From the NCBI GenBank assembly GCA_036898135.1, contig JBAHVR010000242.1, positions 61,001 to 125,000 of the forward strand: 64,000 bases of DNA, written 5' to 3'. This DNA comes from Oncomelania hupensis (taxonomy: Eukaryota; Mollusca; Gastropoda; Littorinimorpha; Pomatiopsidae). Made by a program: the position numbers and the translations under genes. Numbering within the stretch: the stretch's first letter is position 1; every line of letters starts with the position of its first letter. Below, piece by piece: positions 32,102 through 42,925 of this stretch. The notes under the pieces were generated by a model. It worked only from the letters and a program-made list of their open reading frames with translations, searched no databases and was not told where the DNA came from.

Positions 32102-32760
32102 TTAGGAAAACTCTGCGCACCTCTGTCGCTGCTTGTATGCCAGAAAAAGATAACGAGCCAAATTACTGTTTATGTCATCGTTTGAACATTTCAAGAGGTA
32201 GCTAAAAGAGTGCTCTCCTTGAATAAATTGAGCAATGTATTTGTTTCTGATAGTTGTATACTCAGGACAGTGCAATAAAAAATGCTCTTCTGATTCTCTT
32301 GGAGCTCCGCAGGCGACGCACTATGCGTCACCGGGGTTTCCGACATGCACTATTTGAGCACTATAGTTAAGGTACAATATGCCAAGACGGAACTTGATTA
32401 ACACATCTCTGAAACATCTTTCTGAAACTGTGATGAAATAGCGCTCAATTTCGATGGAGGTTTTAAATTGCCTGTACCTAGAATATCTTTCACTATCATT
32501 AAGTGCTGACCACCACTCCTGGCAATAATTATCAACTAGTCTTTGCTTTAAGTCATGAATAAAAGGAGACTTGTCTATTACATGCTGGTTTATCCATAAA
32601 AAACCAAAACCAGATTGGAGTAAAAGATCTTTAACTCTGGTTGCCCAGCACGACTTCCCATTTTCTGTCATTTTTAGCATCATTGATTCTGTATACTTGC
32701 TTTGGTAATCTTGTGTCAGGCATAGCAAGCAGTTTTAACCAATATTTAATACTTCTCAAG
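32102..32760 (-). pseudogene. LINE-C 3' segment: C-terminal ORF region
   Basis: Read on minus, 32760 down to the TAA at 32102: SIKYWLKLLAMPDTRLPKQV, KSCWATRVKDLLLQSGFGF, CQEWWSALNDSERY, FRLGILYLN, then, after a shift near 32325, CVACGAPRESEEHFLLHC. The last is a CxxC...HxxxxC zinc-binding motif typical of the C-terminus of several non-LTR reverse transcriptase ORFs. The reverse transcriptase it belongs to is directly adjacent but on the other strand. Coding similarity is clear although frames are broken. Confidence 0.85.
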
Positions 32761-33772
32761 GTACTCTGTATGAATCTTGGTGTAAAGCTGTTATATGTCC
32801 AATCTATAAAAAGGGTGACAAAAATATACCTGATAATTATAGTGGGATATCCCTTTTGTGTATAATGAGTAAATGCTACACATATATACTAAATGATAGG
32901 CTTGTAAACTGGATGGAACATAACGGGAAAATTGACGAAACCCAAGCTGGATTTCGTAAAAGCTACTCCACTGTGGATCATATATTTACTTTGTCTGCAA
33001 TAATTGAAAGGGCTTTAGGTAGGAGGGGTGGTAAACTATTTGTTGCCTTTGTTGCCTTCGTTGATCTACGCAAGGCATTTGACTCAGTCGACAGAATTTC
33101 TCTTTTTGCCAGGCTAACTGATGCCGGTGTCTCTGGACAAATATTTGACGCATTCAAATCTATTTATAAGTCAGTTTTATCTTGTGTCCGAGTGGGAAAT
33201 GATGTTACAGACTTTTTCGAGTGCTCAGTCGGCGTGAGACAGGGATGTGTTTTAAGTCCCTCTTTGTTTTCCCTGTTCATTAATGTTTTGCAGAAAACGT
33301 AAAAGAGAATGGTAAGCATGGGGTACAGCTCATGCCAGGTTTGATTGAGTTGTTCTTACTCATGTTTGCTGACGACATAGCCCTCATATCAAACTCCGCT
33401 CTTGGGCTTCAAAATCAGCTTAATTGTCTTTTTAATGCATGTTCTAATCTTAAACTTACTATTAACACAGATAAAACCAAAATAATGGTATTTAGAAATG
33501 GCGGTATACTGAAGCAATGCCAAAGATGGTTTTGGATGGCGTTCAACTTGATGTTGTAAATAATTATGTTTACTTGGGTTTTAAGTTCACAACTAGAATG
33601 AGTTTTGCCAGAGGTGTTGATCATTTTGTACCAAAAGGCAGAAGAGAAACTTTTGAGTGTCTAAAATTTTTGAAAACATTGAAAGATTTGCCAAGCCATG
33701 TATTTTTTAAGATTTTTGATTCGCAGATAACTCCTATTCTCCTATATTCTTCAGAAGTATGGGGTCATTAAC
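32761..33772 (+). pseudogene. LINE-C inverted segment: reverse transcriptase
   Basis: It starts mid-domain at TLYESWCKAVICPIYKKGDK and continues through DNYSGISLL, ETQAGFRKSYSTVDHIFTL, VDLRKAFDSVDR (first catalytic Asp), GVRQGCVLSPSLFSLFIN, a frameshift near 33300, the FADD box at 33365-33376, a second shift near 33520, and ends at ILLYSSEVWG. Upstream endonuclease is absent. Relative to the minus-strand segment at 32102-32760 it is head to head. Not the LINE-A or RTE family (different motifs); clade left open. Confidence 0.88.
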
Positions 33773-33929
33773 CTATCTAATGTTCCTATGACCTTCGGTC
33801 ATAAATAGGCCTACGTTTAGTGGTCCTTTAAATGTGGTTTCCTACAGACCGACCGACATTTTGCTCGTTCTGATTTCCCCCATCTATTTCAAAGTATTTA
33901 TTTATTTATATATTTTATTTACTCACTTT

Positions 33930-34217
33930 TAAATAGCACTTTCCCAACTCAAGAGCCGCTCAAGGCGCTGGCCGATAAAGGATCTATCTAACTCAACCGC
34001 CCGAGGCGCCCATTTGCAACCTTTGGGCGCATAGTCTGACGCTCAGATTACTGAGCACAATTCTAGGTGACCGCGGATGGAGAGAAGAGACCTGTATGTG
34101 TGTAGCCGGCACTCAACCGCCTACCTAGGACATGAACGTCAGGATCTTTAAAGTCCATCATATGGAATTCGTGCGTGCACAGACTAGACCTCGGTTTATA
34201 CTCTCATCCGAAGGAGT
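33930..34217 (-). mobile_element. SINE-G, 3' and central part
   Basis: ATAGCACTTTCCCAACTCAA, AAGGCGCTGGCCGATAAAGG, TTGCAACCTTTGGGCGCATA, ACATGAACGTCAGGATCTTT, TCATCCGAAGGAGTAG. It has no tRNA head. Confidence 0.9.
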
Positions 34218-34434
34218 AGTTATTTCAATAATACAAAAAGAGAAAGTCTGGGGATATAGGTTTGATAACGGTAGTCATGGGCATAAACATAGTTTGTAGA
34301 TCTTAGGTTCAGAAGGCCTATAATCAAAACAGAAGAGAAGATCTGATGGGTGAGTTTGACGAGGAAATGGATATAATTGGAGTAATTCATATGGACTTCA
34401 TATGGTCTAAGCAGCTAGGCAGTTTGATATCTTG

Positions 34435-34500
34435 GGGATGGCGCTGGCCAACTCTCTTTGAGCTAGCTGGAAAGTGCACTATATAAAAGCAGTTAGTTTA
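34435..34500 (+). mobile_element. SINE-G 3' end fragment
   Basis: GGCGCTGGCCAACTCTCTTTGAGCTAGCTGG then GCACTATATAAAAGCAG. Opposite orientation to the copy 220 bp upstream. Confidence 0.7.
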
Positions 34501-34859
34501 CTTAACTGTACCTTACGGTAGGGATTTCCATATTTAAACGCTTTGTAGAGGAAACTTCGCATCGTTATTATGTAAAACAATGATAGATTGATAAACAACG
34601 GTGGGGTTGATTTTATGTTCGGAATGCGTGAATTCTCTGTTTATAGTTTGTGCATGTTAAAATAAGTAACAAAATAAATGAATGATAAAGATTATATTAA
34701 ATAAATTAAGAGTTTTAGCAAATAGTTGTTTTTTCGTTCAGATTGTTACCTTGTTAATAATTAGTTATATTTTTGTGTTTTTTTTTGTTTTTTTTTAATG
34801 TTCTATTATTTTATTTATTATTTTTGTTGTTCTAAAATTTTGTACGTACAGACCTTAAA
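34501..34859. other. AT-rich unassigned DNA
   Basis: No feature seen apart from T-rich runs. Confidence 0.5.
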
Positions 34860-35010
34860 TGAAAAACAATGATAGAGTGGGCTTTTGTTGCTTAAACCAA
34901 CAGCTACAGTTTTAATTTTACATTTCGTTTCTTACAAGGAGTGATTTCCCTTGTTTCCAACAGCACACCAATACGACTCTACCACCTACACTGTACTAGA
35001 CGATATCTGT
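34860..35010 (-). repeat. Interspersed repeat R1, copy 3 (inverted)
   Basis: On minus: GTATTGGTGTGCTGTTGGAA and AAGGGAAATCACTCCTT, as at 2530-2575. Flanking TAGCGCTAACAGATATC corresponds to the GCGCTAAAAATATCAT of copy 1. Confidence 0.6.
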
Positions 35011-35730
35011 TAGCGCTACAGCGGTAGCTATCCTCAGGCGCATCCTCTGACACCCATACATATAATATATACACAAGAAGCATGCACGTACGGCTATTTC
35101 GGACAATTTATTTTTGGAGTAGAATTCGTTATAATTTTGACATTTTCAAAAAGATGGAGTTTACAATAAACTACAAATACAGAAACACTCCAAATAGAAC
35201 ACGGTTCAACCCCGCAGTCCAGAATAAGTTGTGTTACACTTTTTGTTCTTCTTTTTCCATTTTTTATAATGCGACAAAATTTGATGCCATAAACTTGTCA
35301 AACTGGGTTGATCAAGATCTCTCTCTCCTTGCCCCCCCCCCCTCTCTCCTTCCTACCAACTCGTTCCATCCACACAGCTCCTTCGACATCAATAATTTAT
35401 TAGCTCGCTCTGAAAGTAGCTTAGCTCTTTGACTATTGTAGTGTGTGGTCTTTTCGAAAGTTTTGACACCGTGTTTAACAAATTAATGTCGTCCATAGTA
35501 TGTTCGAGATTATTCTTGTAAGTTTAAGGTCAGTGGCCTTCCTACGAAAATGCGCATTTGCATTTTGTTTTAATTACCTTCACTGAGCCTTTCAATTGTG
35601 TTTATCTGTCCTGGGTTGTCTTTATCCGTCAAGGCTGTTGTTTTTTTTTGGGGGGGAACGCGTAACTAAGAGGTTTCTTTTTAGCATTGGAATCGTCCCG
35701 CAAACCTTTTTGTTCTTCTTTTTCTTCTTC
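35011..35730. other. Unassigned stretch
   Basis: A 116-residue plus frame (35082-35432) has no recognisable domain and no obvious splice context. I see no gene. Confidence 0.45.
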
Positions 35731-35734
35731 GTCG

Positions 35735-35885
35735 TTGTCTTCTTCTTCTTCTTCTTCTTCTTCTTCTTCTTCTTCTTCTTCTTCTTCTTCTTCTTCTTCT
35801 TCTTCTTTTATTGTTGTTATTGCTGTTGTTGTTGTTGTTCTTCTTCTTCCAAATCCTTCTCTTCTTCTTCTTTTTATTTCTTTTT
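35735..35885. repeat. (TTC)n and (TTG)n tract
   Basis: About 24 TTC units, then TGT/TTC-rich sequence. Poly-Phe and poly-Ser frames are artefacts. Confidence 0.95.
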
Positions 35886-37675
35886 CTTCAAAGAATATTT
35901 TTAAAACGCCTTTGTATTGGTCCTCCCTGTCTTCCCTTCTGTCTAATTTTGTTTGTTAAACATTTCATTTTGTCTTTTATTTTTCTTCTTTCTCTCTTAT
36001 GTACATATATTATATGTTTCTTTACTTTATTCGACTATTACCTAATTGCTATAGGACAAAGGACACCTATCGGGCGCTTGTTAACAATCAAAACAAAGCA
36101 ATTTCTTTTTAAGCAAAGTGTGTGTGTGTGTGTATGTCCGTGCTTGCGTGCGCGTGTTTGTGCGTCATTCTTTCTGTCTAGATGTGTCTTTTTTAAAGAG
36201 AAAATACTATAGAAAAAAAAAGGAGGTGTGGGGGGACAGGATCTAAAAACATCCTTGGTGCCATCTTTCCAATTACTGTCACATGCAGTCGGTGGTTCCT
36301 TGACCTTTTTACTTAAATCCCCCTTCCTTCCGTTTTTTGTGCTGTGATGGCTGTTCTGTACTTGCTGACTTTGCCCTCACGCCAAAGGAAATTCGCCAGA
36401 CTTTAAAATAAAATAGAAAACTCTTTGACAGTATAAACAAAATCAAACAAGATGACAAAGTTAAAGAGAAAAATGCGCAATGCGAGTTTATAATTTTGAA
36501 ACTGAAGCAAATCTTGCTTTAGAAATGAAAATCATGCTAAATTAACTTTCCTTAACCATTAATGTTTTGTATTCCTCCAGTTCCACCATTTAATAATTCG
36601 TCTTCCCAAAGATCAGTCTTCGTCCAGTTCTACTATTTAATCACCCGTCTTCCAAAGGACCCGCCAGCTCATTCACTCACTCATTCACTTCCCAATGTCT
36701 ACCTCTACCAATTACGCTGCTAATAGATTGGATGAAAAAAGCCATTTATTTATATCTGTCCAATAAAATTATCTAGAGGACGTTAATAACCATTGGAAAT
36801 GTAACCGACCAAAGGTTGAGTTTAGCAAGAAATTCGGTAGAATATATGAGTCGTTAGGAAACCCACAGTTACTCTACAAAAATCAGCAGATTCTGTCATG
36901 TTAACGCATCGCTTAGATGCTGCTACCATTTTTTTTCTTTCTTTTCTTACATCGTTATAATTATGCTGCTCTTTAAAGAAACACGTTTAATGTGTATGTC
37001 AATTGACTCGACTGAAGTTTTGCGTTACCTACAAAGTGATTCAACGCCGCAGCTCTTTGAGTCTCTCTGGTGTTGGCGTTATTCGGTTATCCTGTTCAAC
37101 CCTCTAATTCTATTAAAGCAGCTTAATAAAGTATGTGTGCATTTGCGACTTGTGTCAGGGCACTTTAGCGTGTACACTTACCACTTTTGAAGGTGTAGTC
37201 TGTACATGTACACTTCATATTTCTTTTTTTTAATATATTATATTTATGGTAGTGCGTGTACTCAAAAACATCGTTTTGAAGTTTGTCACCCTCACAATTT
37301 TATACTTTCGTTGTTATTAATTCATCTGTCCATCGTTACTTTAAACTCAAGCTTTATCGAAAACTTTGGAAACCAGTACACTGTTTTACACAAACACATT
37401 ACTATTTGTGCAATCGATCCTGTTTTATGTATTGATTGACTGACTAATATATGAACTGATTGCTTGATGTATTGATCGATTAAAGTATTGTTGGTGTCGT
37501 TGCTACAAGAGTATGCTGAATATAGTGGATTTCTATTATCCATTAAACATGTCATTTTAGAGCCATTTTTAAAGTCTATTCTCGTCAATTGGAACCAATA
37601 CTTCCTATACCATAATAGCTTGTTTTGAGTATCCAGATCACAACCATCGACGACAGAGTATAGTTACAATTCCGT
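35886..37675. other. AT-rich unassigned DNA
   Basis: It contains a (TG)n run at 36118-36132 and short frames up to 133 residues that start in the TTC repeat. No gene recognised. Confidence 0.5.
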
Positions 37676-37912
37676 CCATATTTATTGATATTGTAATGCA
37701 TTTACTGAAATGACAAAAGTCTATTTGCAACGTACGGGAACAATACTTTTTAAAATAACGTCTTTTTTACGTCTCTTCATCTAGGAAGACAACTTGATAC
37801 GGCCTGCGGCATCGTCGGCTTGCACAAATCGCAAGTACCGATACAGTTCGATAGCGTCGGTAAACTCACACTCAAGCTCCGCACCAACATCAAAGGTTCT
37901 GGTCCTAGTTAG
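37676..37912 (-). CDS. Candidate terminal coding exon with 3' UTR (host gene or fragment)
   Basis: Read on minus from about 37906 to the TAG at 37791-37793 there are about 41 residues of compositionally ordinary protein: TRTFDVGAELECEFTDAIEL then YRYLRFVQADDAAGRIKLSS. Just upstream is TTGACTAACTAG, which could be a branch point and acceptor AG. An AATAAA lies about 105 nt past the stop (complement of 37681-37686). G+C at third positions is higher than in the AT-rich surroundings. I do not recognise the protein. It may be a true last exon, a retrocopy or chance. Confidence 0.3.
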
Positions 37913-38127
37913 TCAACAAAACATTGAGTATCAAAGATGGGTGGCTGCAAGGCCGTGCAATCTTCCTTCGGGCTGAAAGTGGATTGAAGTCCCGGTTGTC
38001 TGTTATACACTCCTGATACTCCGCTTGAATCAGGATCTGTCATGTTCGCGAGCAATGTGCAAATTAATGAAAGGTTGGGCTTGCCTCCAGCGCTCACTGA
38101 AACTCTGAACCAAGAACTGTTTTCTCT
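37909..38127 (-). CDS. Candidate coding segment upstream of the terminal exon
   Basis: An open minus frame of about 72 codons without an ATG at its start ends at a TAA overlapping the putative acceptor of the next segment. It includes VSVSAGGKPNLSLICTLL and SGVSGVYNRQPGLQSTFSP, which read like ordinary protein. It is offset by one frame from the 37791-37906 segment, so the two could be one reading frame with a frameshift, or exon and intron. No family recognised. Confidence 0.22.
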   Translation of the reverse strand, partial: RENSSWFRVSVSAGGKPNLSLICTLLANMTDPDSSGVSGVYNRQPGLQSTFSPKEDCTALQPPIFDTQCFVD

Positions 38128-38351
38128 ACTTCAACAGACACATTTGGCTTGCTTCAGATGATTTTCGATACTGATGATTTCAGGATATGTCGCTCCCATA
38201 CTTCAAACAGTCGGCGAGATGCCGCAAAAGTGAGGGGGAAAAACAAAAGTCAGGGTACAAGCATCGTTGTATGGAATATTATAAACAAACTCACACCTAC
38301 GTCCAGATATTTTTTTTTTGAAATCGTTAGCCAACTGGACTGGCTTTATGC

Positions 38352-38395
38352 TAGCGCATTTCCAGATCACAAAGCTGTTCAAGGCGCACACGAGG
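38352..38395 (-). mobile_element. Short diverged SINE-G 3' end
   Basis: TAGCGCATTTCCAGATCACA and AAGCTGTTCAAGGCGC match the SINE-G terminus. It lies inside the 136-residue plus frame at 38149-38559, which argues against that frame being a gene. Confidence 0.6.
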
Positions 38396-39735
38396 TAGCA
38401 GAGTTTGTGTTGGCCTTGGTCAATTGTCATCAACAGTCTCTAATACTGAGACTCAAAGCGTTGGACGCCGAAATCCTTCCTGCATGCCCAACGAAATATT
38501 TGCTAAAACAAAAGCGAAACCCAAGACTCACATTCTTTATAAGCTCTCGCACAGTGTAACTCCATATACTACTCGGACATGTGCATGTACTCTTTTTTTT
38601 TTTTACCCAACATTATATTGTATTTGACGTCTGATGAATACAGAAATGGCCGCCTTTACAACTTCTGTATAATATCTCTTATAGAAGCATCAATTAATCC
38701 GCTAGACCCGAAATGGTTTACCTTACAAATTGAAGTTCGGAGTACGGTGGACTTCCTTAAGCAGTGTTTGCCCATTTGACTACAGAGCCCATGTAAATGC
38801 ACATATTCCATAACAAATTGATATTTATTTCGGAGATCAATCAAAAGTGTCCATCCATAAAAAAGCATCAACGTTTTCATAGCAGAGAATTAAAGTTTAC
38901 ATAACAATACGATAGGCAACAAAACAACAACAAAAAATCACAATGTTAATGAACTTATTATCTAGTCTTCCCCCCCCCCTCCTTCTCCCCTCCCGTAATG
39001 GAGCCATTGGACACTTGTTTCTATGGAAACGAGTCCTGCAGGTATGTATGGATATATTATTTGTTTGTGAAACAACTCTGAAGAAACTGTAAAACTGCGC
39101 CTCTCAGAAGAGAACCACTCAAATTTGCAAGAAACGAAAATCGAAATTGTGCACCAGTTATAACCTAGGGCGAGGAAGGGGATGAAAGACAAGAGACAGC
39201 CAGAGTTCTCCAGATAGAGCGGGGTCCACAAGAGCGGTTGGTATATGGCCACAGCGAAAGGAGGAGGGGGTAAAGGTGACAAGGGAAGAAAGAATAGAGG
39301 GAAAGAGAGGACAGAAAAAATCCCCAAGAATCAGCAAGAAAGCAGAATTGCCCTCCGGCCAACACGCGGTGAAGATCAAAGGAACTCTATGGCATCTTGG
39401 TCCTCTGGTCCAGTAGCAGCTGCAGCTTCTTACACGTTTTCCGAGGGTGCTAGAAATTATTATGATTGTTCTCTTATTCGGCGAAATGGAAATTCTCTAA
39501 AATGTCTTTTTTACAAAACGCATGAAGCTTTATAATACCCTAGTTTTATTTCCTTTGAAAGCCGCTTTTTTTTATGCTTGGTCTTTTTATTTTTGTTGCT
39601 CTTCAAATTATATGTTATGATACATTTTTGGGGCATTCATTTAATTAATTTTGCTTTAGTTCCCTTAATTTTACTTTATTTTGTTTATAATTTAATATGT
39701 TGTGGGGAGTGGGTGGGGGGAGGGAAGGTAGCTGA
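38396..39735. other. Unassigned stretch
   Basis: It holds a poly-T run (38593-38604), a C-rich run at 38968-38980 and purine-rich DNA at 39245-39340. Frames of 96-121 residues there are compositional. Confidence 0.5.
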
Positions 39736-39872
39736 GGGCCTGGTAGCACAGTGGATAGTGAGCTGGTTTCCTATGCCGAAGGTCACGGGTTCGAACCCCG
39801 CATGGACGAACGTACGCGACTTAGGTACGATACTTTTCATGACATTGAGGGTTTTCTTCGGGTACTTCGGTT
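39736..39872 (+). mobile_element. tRNA-like SINE, second tRNA family, copy 1
   Basis: GGGCCTGGTAGCACAGTGGA (box A) and GGTCACGGGTTCGAACCCCG (box B), then the body CGTACGCGACTTAGGTACGA and GAGGGTTTTCTTCGGGTAC. The body and head match the minus-strand copy around 42405-42823. Confidence 0.75.
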
Positions 39873-40308
39873 TCCTTTCACTCTTCAATGATTGTATCGG
39901 ACGCAGTCAATCTAAATTTCGAAAAATAAAAGTGAATTTCTCTTCCGCCTTCTTTAATAGTGGTCGCTTTTAGATCGCCGCTCTTTGAGTTCCGTTGAGA
40001 AACGAACTCGTGATAGCATCCTATGTTATCATTAATAATATATTATATGTTGTCTAATATTACGGACGTTATTAGACGTTCATTGCAATAAATAAATAAA
40101 TAAATAAAATCTTCTTCTGTTTCTTCTTCTTGTTAGAATGAGATGGCTTTTGGATATTGGAATCCTTGAGTCCCACTCCGAAAAGCATAACAAATAAACT
40201 TCAAATGTACCAAAGAAATGCCTGCAAACCTTATAAATGTACAAAACCTTATGCAAGCCTTTCTAAATCTCATACATCTTAACCCAGTTTAGGAGTTGGT
40301 GTATTTTG

Positions 40309-40310
<2 letters not shown>
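39873..40310. other. Unassigned, with (AAAT)n
   Basis: A short AAAT run at 40087-40110; otherwise nothing. Confidence 0.5.
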
Positions 40311-40313
<3 letters not shown>

Positions 40314-40381
<68 letters not shown>

Positions 40382-40384
40382 TAT
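40314..40384. repeat. (TTA)n microsatellite
   Basis: About 23 TTA units. Confidence 0.97.
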
Positions 40385-40589
40385 TTTAGTTACTTTCTAA
40401 AATTTATCTGTTTATTTATCTTTTTTTTCCCATGAATGTGTTTATTTATTTACTTATTTTGTGCCTTTTTTGGCGAAGGCGTGGTTTAATGTACTTTTTT
40501 TAACATCCGTTTTCTCTCCTCACACGCAACCTTATAGTTAGCGGTTTTATTCTTGATTTGTGTCTCCATGTACGCGCGTCTCGGGCGAC

Positions 40590-40715
40590 GTGGTTTCGAA
40601 TCCTGACTTCAGCAAACTATTTTGTGATTGCTGAATTGTAGTGGCCAGCGCTTTGAGAAGCTCTCTGAGCTTATAAGTGCGCTATATAAGAGTAATCTCT
40701 TTCTTTCTTTCTTTC
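40590..40715 (+). mobile_element. SINE-G short copy with tRNA box B
   Basis: GGTTTCGAATCC (box B-like), then GTAGTGGCCAGCGCTTTGAG and GCGCTATATAAGAGTAATCT, followed by a TTTC tail. The central body is missing. Confidence 0.7.
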
Positions 40716-40914
40716 CATGATCCACTGACATTGGCACCAGTGAACCAGGCTGTAGTGGTTGTCGTGAGCGAGGGCCAGCTAAAGGTCTTTGTGTACGGAG
40801 GATAATGTGCTTGTATATCCCACTCACCGGCTTCATTCACATCTCAGACGTGGTCTGCCAGCTAGGCTGTTTCTGTTCTGCCAAGGTGTTGTTTTTTTCT
40901 TCCCCTAGCTAAGA

Positions 40915-41000
40915 GAGAAAAAGGAAATAGAAGAAGAAGAAAGAAGAACGAGAAGAAGAAGAAGAAAGAAGGATGAGAAGAAGAAGAGAGAGAAAGGAGA
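40915..41000. repeat. (AAG)n / GA-rich tract
   Basis: Imperfect GAAGAA repeats. Confidence 0.85.
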
Positions 41001-41894
41001 AAACACACGTGTATTGACATTCACTGTTTTCCATGTTAATAACGCTTTGACAATTTTACTTTGAAACTCCCATCTTGTAACACTACCGAAGCCAATATAT
41101 AGAGCAATTTTGGCGCCATTTGCCCGCCTTAAGGCTATCATTTAAGATCTTTTGCTGTTATTTGTTGGCATTTGATGTTCAGTTTTATGCTACGCCATCA
41201 CCTGATTTCCACAATTCCAGCTAGGTGTGTGAGTTCTAGAAATATATTTGAAGTTCTTGCTATCTTGTGTTCATTTTCAGTTTCTGTTACTTTTCGTGCC
41301 CGTGTTATATAGAAAATGCAACTAAAAAGTGTGGGTTTTTTAAAACCAGTTTTACATTTGTCGTGCCTATGATCTTCCCCCCCCCCCCCCCCAAATCTAT
41401 GGTTTAAAAAAAGACGCGAAATGCCATAGATACACTATATGCCTAATAATGTCGTAAAATAGTGTTTATATATGTGGATGATAGGTATGTATGATGTACA
41501 TCGATTGATAATTAACCTTCAGACGCGATCTGAGCTGCGCTTGCCAAACCAAGGGAAGAAAGTGCACAGTGCTGATTTCAAGCAAGATGTAATGAACGTC
41601 TAGCTGGTAAAAGAAAATAAGCTTTGATCTCTGTGTATCAAAGGGAAAAGGGAGTGTCGTAAACAATATTTTTGCATTTACACACTTTCTGTGAAGTCGG
41701 TTTATATGCGCATAAGAATGTATTCTATAAGTTTTCGAAATTCTTCAAGCGAGACAACTGGTGTCCAACACTTCTTGCCTCCCTTATTCGGAGAGTGTTG
41801 TAAGTGTGATGAATAGATTAATTTTGACTACTCCTATTTTTTTCTTTCTAACTTCTCCTGGATAACAGCAATGATGATAATGGTGATGATGGAT

Positions 41895-41895
<1 letters not shown>
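41001..41895. other. Unassigned stretch
   Basis: A C run at 41379-41393; no gene. Confidence 0.5.
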
Positions 41896-41966
<71 letters not shown>

Positions 41967-41968
41967 GT
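41896..41968. repeat. (ATC)n microsatellite
   Basis: About 24 perfect ATC units with degenerate ATC-rich flanks on both sides. Confidence 0.97.
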
Positions 41969-42083
41969 CATTATCATCATCCTCATCACCATAATCATCA
42001 TCATCATCACGATTGTGATAATACATGAACTACATTTATATAGCGCAAATCTCACAAAGACTTGCATTCGCACATTCATTTAC

Positions 42084-42191
<108 letters not shown>

Positions 42192-42404
42192 CTATATACG
42201 CTCTTTTTCTCAAATCACCAGGCTCAAAACGCGGCGATCTGTACCAACATACACGCTCACATGTTCTACCAACACTCTCACACACAACAAACACACATTG
42301 ATCACTCAAACGTGGGGTGTAAAGGCAGGGAGACCTCTATTAGAATACGGAAAGGAATTCGAATTTGTATTTTTCACATTTTTAGATTCCATCCAATACC
42401 ATTA

Positions 42405-42445
42405 TTGAAGGCAGGGAGGAAACCCGAGTACCCTGAGAAAACCCT
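42405..42445 (-). mobile_element. tRNA-like SINE, second family, copy 2: body part
   Basis: GAAACCCGAGTACCCTGAGA and AAACCCTT are the reverse complement of the body at 39850-39868. The remainder lies beyond RTE copy E. Confidence 0.65.
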
Positions 42446-42695
42446 TCCTATCCTATCCTATCCTGTCCCATAACCCGAAGGTCGTAGGGGCACCACAGAT
42501 GATCGTTTAACCAGCATACTCCATCTTTCTTTGTCCTCAGCAGCCCTCATGGCTTCGCTCAGTGTCAAACCAGTCCATTCTCGAATGTTGTCCTCCCACC
42601 TCTTTTTCGGTCTCCCCCTTCTTCTACCTCCTTGCACTGTGCCTTGCAGAATGGTCTTTGCAAGGCCTGATGATCTGGTGACGTGGCCATACCAT
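42446..42695 (-). pseudogene. RTE-like LINE copy E, nested in a SINE
   Basis: The (GGATA)n tail (as TATCC) is at 42446-42465. On minus the ORF end reads RKRGGRTTFEN, with the nucleotide run for the KKRWEDNIREWTGL tail. It is only 250 bp long and separates the two parts of a tRNA-like SINE. Confidence 0.9.
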
Positions 42696-42823
42696 GCCTC
42701 AATAGTCTCCTACCTACGTTACGTAAGTTCGCCCCTTGAGACTTTTGATCCCTTGCGGGAATTGAACCCGCGACCTTCGATATAGAAAATCGGCGACCAA
42801 CCCACTGCGACCCCAGGCCTCCC
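42696..42823 (-). mobile_element. tRNA-like SINE, second family, copy 2: head part
   Basis: On minus: GGCCTGGGGTCGCAGTGGGT (box A) ... GAAGGTCGCGGGTTCAATTC (box B). The head ends at 42823 next to CCTTGTCC. Confidence 0.75.
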
Positions 42824-42886
42824 CTTGTCCATTTTACACTACATAACACGTATACATTGATATAATATGTACATCTAAAAAAAAAA

Positions 42887-42920
<34 letters not shown>
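42887..42920. repeat. (CA)n microsatellite
   Basis: Perfect CA run. Confidence 0.95.

Positions 42921-42925
<5 letters not shown>

Noticed and set aside
38149..38559. 136-residue ORF as a host gene
   Set aside because: It reads through a SINE-G fragment at 38352-38395 and shows no domain.
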